From the NCBI GenBank assembly GCA_943735955.1, contig OX030971.1, positions 4,273,900-4,337,899 of the forward strand: a DNA stretch of 64,000 nt, written 5' to 3'. Of this stretch, positions 57,955-64,000 are shown piece by piece. The translations under genes and the position numbers were made by a program. This DNA comes from Piscicola geometra. Taxonomy: Eukaryota; Annelida; Clitellata; Hirudinida; Piscicolidae. Position 1 is the stretch's first letter, and every line of letters begins with the position of its first letter. The notes under the pieces are model-generated. The model ran no database searches and was not told the DNA's origin. It saw only the letters and a program-made list of their open reading frames with translations.

Positions 57955-58794
57955 GGGGAGGTTGCACAAGATGGAACGATTTTTACAAGTAGCCTCATAG
58001 CTCAATTGCATAACCAATAACGTAAATTAAAATTTATCCAGCCATTATATTGACTCTTTGTCTAACTATATCAACTTTAACATGAGAAATAAAGAAATAT
58101 GGGTTCATTTACCTCAAAAATTCCAAAAATTCTATCTTGAGCAACTGGGTTCCCAAGATGGAATTTTTGGTTGCTTAAGATGAAATCAAGTTGTATGTGA
58201 AAAATTGTGATTTGATCATTTTAATTGTTATTTGACTATCTTATTTATCTAAAGGAATATGAAAAACCTTTATTTATTCTGGAACATGTAGTCTTTCAGT
58301 TCCTTCTCAAAAACATCATCAAATGTCTTTTAAAAACGCTCTAATTTTTTTTTTATTCTTAGAATTCTATTTTTAAAGTAAACTTTTTGAAATAACATAA
58401 GTTATCTCTTACTACCTTTTATCTTATGCAACTATTCGTGTTTCATCTTAGGCAACTATGACCATGCTACACATCCATGGTCACAACAAGCTAATCACTC
58501 AACTACTAATTATACTACTTGCACATATTGACACTGTAGTGCGTCATCTAATTAATGATAATAAAATAAAAGTTTACTCCTTAGGAGGTGAGAAAAAAAC
58601 AACAAAACGTGATCTCCAAACTTTTTAACGATTTTTCTGGAAATCAATTTTTCAATTATTATAATTGAACGAGACAACTTTCAGAAACAAAACCAACATA
58701 AAAATGTGCTTAGAAGACGGATGCATGAATAAAAAATTGTAAAAAACAGAGCTCGTTCCATCTTAGGAACTGGTTCATCTTGAGCAACCTTCCC
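57955..58794. mobile_element. Candidate MITE-like element with terminal inverted repeats, 840 bp
   Basis: The left end GGGGAGGTTGCACAAGATGG and the reverse complement of the right end GGGAAGGTTGCTCAAGATGA agree at most positions. Internal copies of the same motif (TTGAGCAACTGGGTTCCCAA, GATGGAA, TTGCTTAAGATGA, CATCTTAGGCAACTATG) crowd both halves, as expected of transposase-binding repeats. There is no coding capacity. It lies within a TG-rich tract and I could not define a target duplication. Confidence 0.6.
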
Positions 58795-58865
58795 TGTGTG
58801 TGTGTACGTGTGTGTTTATTTTGTTAGTGTTTGTATGTGTGTTTGTTTCTATTTCTCCACCACAG

Positions 58866-58907
58866 AAGAGTGGGATCAGACTTCAAGCCGAGCCCAGAGG
58901 TTACAAG
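58866..58907 (+). CDS. Exon of unidentified plus-strand gene (42 bp)
   Basis: A strong acceptor (TTTCTATTTCTCCACCACAG) precedes AAGAGTGGGATC..., and the exon ends TACAAG|GTAGGA. In phase 0 it encodes KSGIRLQAEPRGYK. The next exon, 228 bp on, continues VMMRVLYLDIYKKVKRECPH. Both boundaries fit consensus and the phase is 0 to 0. The joined product looks like a folded-domain sequence, but I do not recognise the family. Upstream exons are not clear; the candidate element at 57,955-58,794 lies directly before it. Confidence 0.65.
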
Positions 58908-59135
<228 letters not shown>

Positions 59136-59229
59136 GTGATGATGAGGGTGTTGTACCTGGACATCTACAAGAAGGTGAAGAGAGAATGCCCTCACGACAA
59201 GCTGACCGTCTATGGGAGTGCTGTTGACG
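59136..59229 (+). CDS. Exon of unidentified plus-strand gene (94 bp)
   Basis: It follows CACATAG and encodes VMMRVLYLDIYKKVKRECPH then DKLTVYGSAVD, ending GACG|GTGAGA in phase 1. The dense, mixed hydrophobic and charged residues and consensus donor support a real exon. No later exon was found: a GGT-rich minisatellite and a LINE copy follow. The family is unknown to me. Confidence 0.65.
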
Positions 59230-59465
59230 GTGAGAGGGAGGTGGTGGTGGTGGGAGGGTGATGGTGGTGGGAAGGAGATGGTGGTGCTACTGATGGTGGG
59301 AGGGAGGTGGTGGTGCTGATGGTGGTGGGAGGGAGGGAGGTGGTGGTGGTGGTAAAGATGGTTGTGATCAGAAGGAAGTGGTGCTGGTAGAAGGGAGATG
59401 GTGTTGGTAGGGATAAGTGGAAAAAGCGGGTTGTCGTGTTAGGAGAGAGATGGTGGTGGGTTTTA
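59230..59465 (+). repeat. GGTGGT/GGGAGG-type minisatellite
   Basis: Irregular 12- to 30-bp units of GGTGGTGGGAGGG with GATGGTGGT and GTGCTGATGG. Confidence 0.85.
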
Positions 59466-59469
59466 AATA

Positions 59470-59632
59470 AAAAACAACCACTACCATACCATCAACAGTT
59501 ACCACACCATTAACAACAAAAACTATCACACCATCAACAACAACAACTACTACCACACCATCAACAACAACATCAACCACACCATCAACAACAAAAACAA
59601 CTACCGCATCATCTTCAACAAAAATAGAAAGA
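59470..59632 (+). repeat. ACCATCAACAACAA-type minisatellite
   Basis: About nine units of CACACCATCAACAACAAMAAC with variable length, ending at the LINE fragment. Confidence 0.85.
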
Positions 59633-59961
59633 ATAAATCAGCTTCAAAAAGTCAGTATGAACCACAACAGCCTGATTGAAGAAACCATGGTGGAAGTATG
59701 GCTGGAGAACGAAGAATGTATCTGACTGACAAATCTCTACAAGCCTCCCCTGAGAAACACACAGGATGAGACCAGGCGGGAGGAGGAGATCACCGAGAAG
59801 CTGAAACCTGCCAAGAACCACCTGATCTGCGCTGACCTCAACATCCACTCACCCAGCTGGGATTCAAACGCTACTGGCAACAAAGAAGCGTTACAAGTGG
59901 AGCTATGGTGCGCAGAACACGATTATCAGGTCTTTAATTATTATCCAAGTCGACAAAGCTC
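59633..59961 (+). pseudogene. LINE endonuclease fragment
   Basis: The frame contains INQLQKVSMNHNSLIEETMV, a TGA at 59,723, then LTNLYKPPLRNTQDETRREE and HLICADLNIHSPSWDSNATG. NLYxPP and (G/A)DLNxHxPSWD are signature blocks of APE-type LINE endonucleases, which nick the target DNA. The N-terminal half of the domain is missing and one in-frame stop is present. Confidence 0.8.
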
Positions 59962-60157
59962 ATAAACGAAAACGTCAAGAAGTCCGTTTGAGCTGGGCAT
60001 GGAAACGGACAGACTGGGAAAAGTTCCAACAAATCCTTGAAGCACAAACCATGCCAGAAGGTCTGACGCTGGTGAAGAAGGAAAGCTGGTTCTCTAATCA
60101 AGTCATGCAGGCCGCTAAAGCTGCAGTGCCGATGAAGAAAGCTAGCAACCACAAGAC
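59947..60157 (+). pseudogene. LINE linker between endonuclease and reverse transcriptase
   Basis: In the next frame the sequence reads RLSWAWKRTDWEKFQQILEA, then FSNQVMQAAKAAVPMKKASN. A WKxxDWxxFxxxLE block and AAKAxxPxKK are usual just before the LINE reverse transcriptase. Coding then jumps frame at about 60,150 with loss of the RT fingers region. Confidence 0.75.
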
Positions 60158-61620
60158 ATCTACGATGGCTTCCAATCCACACCAACACAAAAAACAGTCG
60201 CAGCATTACTTGATTGCAGCAAAGCTTACGACCATGTATGGCGGGAAAGACTGCTAATAATGATAATAATAATAATAATTATCGTTTTTGTATAGCGCCC
60301 GGGCACGCAACTGAAGCGCTCTCACTAATGAAGCTGAACGACCTCAAGATGCCTCTGAGGATGCTTGAATGGGTCAAATGCTTCCTGGAAGACCGCAAAG
60401 CAATGGTTCGTCTTGGTGACGGTGGGAGCAGGTGGAAAAAGATGACGCAGGGTCTGCCCCAAGGAGCTGTGCTTTCTCCGATCCTTTTCCTTCTCTACAC
60501 CAGTGACCTGCTCAGGGAAGATACTGCGGAAGTGCAGATCAGTGGCTACGCAGATGACATCGCAGTCTGGGCCACGAGCAGGACGATCAATGAAGCGGCA
60601 TCCAGGGTGCAGTCTGTGATCAAGAGTGTTGAAGCTTGGACAAAAGCCAACAAGGTGGAACTGAACGCAGACAAATCCGAAGGAATTGTATGCAGCAGCT
60701 ACAACAAAGACTGGAAAATCATCCCTTCGGTCGTGGTTTGTCACAAGCAATTGCGTTTCAGCAGCCACTGTAGGTTTTTTGGTGTGACAATCGACAACGG
60801 TCTCAATTTTGGCAAGCACGTCCACATGGTGGCAGCATCCATGCGTGAAAGGACTAAGGTGATCGCAGCACTCACTGGTAAGGACTGGGGATGTGAATTT
60901 GCGACACTGAAGAAGGTCTACAACGCCACGGTGGAGTCAGTACACTGGTATGCTTCCGCCAGCTGGATGCCTTGGATAAGTGCTTCCAACTTTGATCTTC
61001 TGGAAAGAGAACAGAAGAGAGCGGCAAAAATCATCGCTGGACTAACCAGGACATGCCCCGATGAAGCAGTGTGGCGTGAGGCGGACATTGTGCCGGCAAG
61101 GATTGAGGGTTGTATGCTGACTCTGAGAGCCTATGAGAGAACGCTGAGGCTGGATGAACACCACCCACTACGTGTGACAGCAGACAAGCATGTTCCGAGT
61201 CGCTTCAAGCAAAACAAAGGCTGGCGAGAGGACTCCAAAAGTGCATTGGCCCAGATCACAGGCAATGAGGCCATTCGTGAACCCTTCACTCGCATCAGAC
61301 CTAAACCATGGGAAGAGACACTTGCACTTCAGCTGTGCAGTGATCTCTCAGGTGGAGCCAACAAAAAGTCTACAAAAGAGGTGCTCCAGGCTGATGTTGA
61401 GAATACAATTATGCTACGCAAGCAAGAAGGGGGAGTGGTCATTTACAACAAGAATTGTGAAAGTGCAGTGGTGGTTATGGAGGGTGAGGTGGTTAGAGAC
61501 GTCTGGTTTGAAGCAGCAGGGGTACTCTGTACAGCCCATCATGCTGAACTCCGAGCCATCAGCTTAGCAGCAAAGTGGTTCGTGGAGCACCAGCCAGGCA
61601 GAGCGACTACAGTGTGTCAC
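60152..61620 (+). pseudogene. LINE reverse transcriptase, interrupted and 5'-deleted
   Basis: The upstream part (60,152-60,258) reads QDIYDGFQSTPTQKTVAALL and DCSKAYDHVWRERLL, which is RT motif A with its catalytic Asp. After the 71-bp insertion the frame starting at 60,328 continues MKLNDLKMPLRMLEWVKCFL, then QGLPQGAVLSPILFLLYTSD L (motif B) and SGYADDIAVW (motif C, the YADD box), followed by KCxG-like FGVTIDNGLNFGKHVHM and the thumb. Deleting the insertion would restore one frame. The residues before motif A (fingers, perhaps 150 or more) are lost. Confidence 0.92.
60259..60329 (-). mobile_element. 71-bp retroposon tail inserted in the LINE, TSD CTAAT
   Basis: CTAAT at 60,254-60,258 is repeated at 60,325-60,329. 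Between them lies, in minus orientation, TGAGAGCGCTTCAGTTGCGT then GCCCGGGCGCTATACAAAAA and an (ATT)n tail. The core matches 53,093-53,150. It is a strongly 5'-truncated retroposon copy. Confidence 0.88.
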
Positions 61621-61783
61621 ATGGTCTGCATTCAAAAGCATCCTCAACATAAGAATGAAACTTCCTGAGCTAACGAATCCAAGAAGGAAGAGAGTCTACA
61701 GTGCTACGTTGAAAAAACATGTAAAAAATAAGAAACACTTTTGGCCCAACTATACAGTGGTCAACTACACAGTGGTCAACTAA
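61350..61783 (+). pseudogene. LINE RNase H fragment
   Basis: EGGVVIYNKNCESAVVVMEG, then LCTAHHAELRAISLAAKWFV, shows the RNase H beta-hairpin and the AELxAI helix with the catalytic Glu. The first catalytic Asp block (TDGS) is not visible. After about 61,612 the match moves to another frame (TWSAFKSILNIRMKLPELTN) to a TAA at 61,781; the usual TDS catalytic triplet has become VTW. A string of GTGGTCAACTAC repeats (61,755-61,805) overlaps the end. Confidence 0.75.
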
Positions 61784-61810
61784 GCTGTGGTCAACTACAC
61801 AGTGGCCACT
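61755..61810 (+). repeat. Short tandem repeat ACAGTGGTCAACTAC, about 3.5 units
   Basis: ACAGTGGTCAACTAC occurs three times with one AGCTGTGGTCAACTAC variant, at the decayed LINE end. Confidence 0.85.
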
Positions 61811-62048
61811 GTCCAGCACGCATCCTACCGTAGTGAAGTATTCAAATAAGTTGTCTTATATGTGCTTTGAGATGATAGTTAGAAGATATAATGGCTGTTG
61901 TGGTGTGTGGGAATGGCACAAACCCGAGTATTTAAGATCCAAGTAGCAAGCATTTAAAATTAATTTAATGCCTATAATTTAATTAATAATTAAATGAGTA
62001 TAACATATATAACAATTATAAAATATACTTTTATGATTCGTTACGTTT

Positions 62049-62291
62049 CGTCGAATGAGAAAGAAAGTTACGCATCAATTTGTTCTTATAAATGTGAGCA
62101 CGAGAAGTCCACGAGGCTTAAGGAACATTATTATTGGAACCGATTGAAGCGAATCTCTAGTGTTCCTTTGGCAGATCTTTCCGATTCCGGAGTCGAAACC
62201 GTCGCATTCTTAGTGCACATTAAAAGTTACACTTTTTTTAAAAATTGATTTTGTCTATAAAAAGGAGAGCCGAATTGGAGCCGTGAAGAGC
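62049..62291 (+). mobile_element. Dispersed repeat, about 243 bp, inverted partner of 48,810-49,052
   Basis: CGTCGAATGAGAAAGAAAGT through GGAGCCGTGAAGAGCC is the reverse complement of the copy in the RIF1 intron. The short open frame across it is conserved in both only as DNA; nothing suggests a protein. Confidence 0.85.
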
Positions 62292-62685
62292 CGAGGATTC
62301 TGAATTCGAAACCCTCGCATTGCAAGTAATGTGTATGTTAGAAGTATTGATCTAGGTAAATATCTGATGTTTTGATTTCTGCGCTGATAGGCACAGATAT
62401 GTGTGGTGAAAGGTCACAGAGCTGAGGTCCGTTGTACCTTCGAGTTGGAAGACACTGCTTATTAGAAATGGGTATGGTTTTTGTGGGATTGAGTTTGAGA
62501 GAGTCGTGAAGGGATTCGAGAAGAGTCTCAGGGGGGAAAGGATAGCAGTTGTAGTGATAGGTGTTCAGGCTTTGAAGGTAAATAATCTGAGTTTGACCAG
62601 CATACTGAGGGAGGACAGAGGAGATAGTGAACAAAACAAAACAACAACTAAATCATCACCAAAAATACTATCAACAACACCATCC
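62292..62685. other. Unassigned sequence before the terminal satellite
   Basis: No gene or named repeat was recognised. A minus-strand frame at 62,338-62,634 shows no family features. Confidence 0.5.
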
Positions 62686-64000
62686 ACAACAATCAAATCA
62701 ACAACAATCAAATCAACAACAATTAAATCAACAACAATCAAATCAACAACAATCAAATCAACAACAATCAAATCAACAACAATCAAATCAACAACAATCA
62801 AATCAACAACAATCAAATCAACAACAAACAAATCAACAACAATCAAATCAACAATCAAATCAACAATCAAATCAACAATCAAATCAACAACAATCAAATC
62901 AACAACAATCAAATCAACAACAATCAAATCAACAACAATCAAACCAACAACAATCAAATCAACAACAATTAAATCAACAACAATCAAATCAACAACAATC
63001 AAATCAACAACAATCAAATCAACAACAAACAAATCAACAACAATCAAATCAACAATCAAATCAACAATCAAATCAACAATCAAATCAACAACAATCAAAT
63101 CAACAACAATCAAATCAACACAATCAAACCAACAACAATCAAATCAACAACAATCAAATCAACAACAATCAAATCAACAACAATCAAATCAACAACAATC
63201 AAATCAACAACAATCAAATCAACAACAAACAAATCAACAACAATCAAATCAACAATCAAATCAACAATCAAATCAACAATCAAATCAACAACAATCAAAT
63301 CAACAACAATCAAATCAACAACAATCAAACCAACAACAATCAAATCAACAACAATCAAATCAACAACAATCAAATCAACAACAAACAAATCAACAACAAT
63401 CAAATCAACAACAAACAAATCAACAACAATCAAATCAACAATCAAATCAACAATCAAATCAACAATCAAATCAACAATCAAATCAACAACAATCAAATCA
63501 ACAACAATCAAATCAACAACAATCAAATCAACAACAATCAAACCAACAACAATCAAATCAACAACAATCAAATCAACAACAATCAAATCAACAACAATCA
63601 AATCAACAACAATCAAATCAACAACAAACAAATCAACAACAATCAAATCAACAATCAAATCAACAATCAAATCAACAATCAAATCAACAATCAAATCAAC
63701 AACAATCAAATCAACAACAATCAAATCAACAACAATCAAACCAACAACAATCAAATCAACAACAATCAAATCAACAACAATCAAATCAACAACAATCAAA
63801 TCAACAACAATCAAATCAACAACAAACAAATCAACAACAATCAAATCAACAATCAAATCAACAATCAAATCAACAATCAAATCAACAATCAAATCAACAA
63901 TCAAATCAACAATCAAATCAACAACAATCAAATCAACAACAATCAAATCAACAACAATCAAACCAACAACAATCAAATCAACAACAATCAAATCAACAAC
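62686..64000 (+). repeat. AC/AT-rich satellite (CAACAATCAAAT / CAATCAAAT), runs off the window
   Basis: 12-bp CAACAATCAAAT and 9-bp CAATCAAAT units alternate. Rare CAAACAAAT units recur roughly every 200 bp together with blocks of three to six 9-bp units and single CAAACCAAC units, so there is a higher-order period of about 200 bp. Unit lengths are multiples of three and stop-free on the minus strand, giving (Ile-Val-Val-Asp-Leu)n open frames that are artefacts. The right end is not in the window. Confidence 0.96.

Larger units (their letters stand above)
59633..61783 (+). mobile_element. Dead non-LTR retrotransposon (endonuclease-RT-RNase H), I/ingi-like
   Basis: Pieces of one LINE lie in the correct order: an APE-type endonuclease fragment, the inter-domain linker, a reverse transcriptase lacking its fingers, a thumb/connection region and an RNase H fragment. 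Reading frames change at about 59,950, 60,150, 60,259 (insertion) and 61,612. The RNase H domain points to the I, ingi or R1-like group; the exact clade is not settled. No 5' region, 3' tail or target duplication was identified. Confidence 0.88.

Noticed and set aside
62565..63991. Long Ile-Val-Val-Asp-Leu open frames on the minus strand
   Set aside because: Units of 9 and 12 bp without stops yield these automatically; there is no start context or non-repeat domain.

Overview
The window is eukaryotic, almost certainly metazoan DNA. It contains spliced gene fragments with good intron boundaries, L2-type, RTE-like and RNase H-bearing LINE fragments, hAT DNA transposons with target duplications, tRNA-derived SINEs, TTAGGG repeats and very abundant micro- and minisatellites. 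The transposon mix suits an aquatic invertebrate or basal deuterostome, but I cannot name the species. About two thirds of the window is tandem repeat. || Layout. 1-28.8 kb: one composite satellite made of a 9-bp unit (GAAGACGAT/GAAGACGGT, roughly 2,650 copies), broken at eight places by a 622-bp spacer whose last 64 bp are a recognisable piece of 18S rRNA. 29.5-31.55 kb: a hAT transposon with near-perfect terminal repeats, an 8-bp target duplication and eight TTAGGG repeats just inside its left end. 31.8-32.9 kb: a second, internally deleted hAT relic. 33.0-34.6 kb: plus-strand coding fragments, apparently one broken gene. 36.5-51.2 kb, minus strand: four exons that join in phase into the C-terminal part of a RIF1 homologue, convergent with the plus-strand fragments. 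The largest RIF1 intron (9.5 kb) is mostly a 7.7-kb array of a 14-bp minisatellite; the smaller introns hold a trinucleotide array, an RTE-like LINE and a SINE. 51.5-59.2 kb: hAT relics, SINEs, microsatellites, a candidate terminal-inverted-repeat element and two clear plus-strand exons separated by an intron that is nearly pure (CA)n. 59.6-61.8 kb: a dead LINE (endonuclease, reverse transcriptase, RNase H) split by a 71-bp retroposon. 62.7-64 kb: a third satellite that runs off the window. || How the parts fit. The host genes visible are the RIF1 3' half, an unidentified plus-strand gene near 59 kb and an unidentified broken gene near 34 kb. RIF1 acts in replication timing, double-strand-break repair choice and telomere biology by docking protein phosphatase 1; the SILK-like and RVxF docking motifs are both present here, on adjacent exons either side of the giant intron. 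All other annotated features are repeats or transposons. The many long open frames inside the satellites are consequences of stop-free repeat units, not genes.
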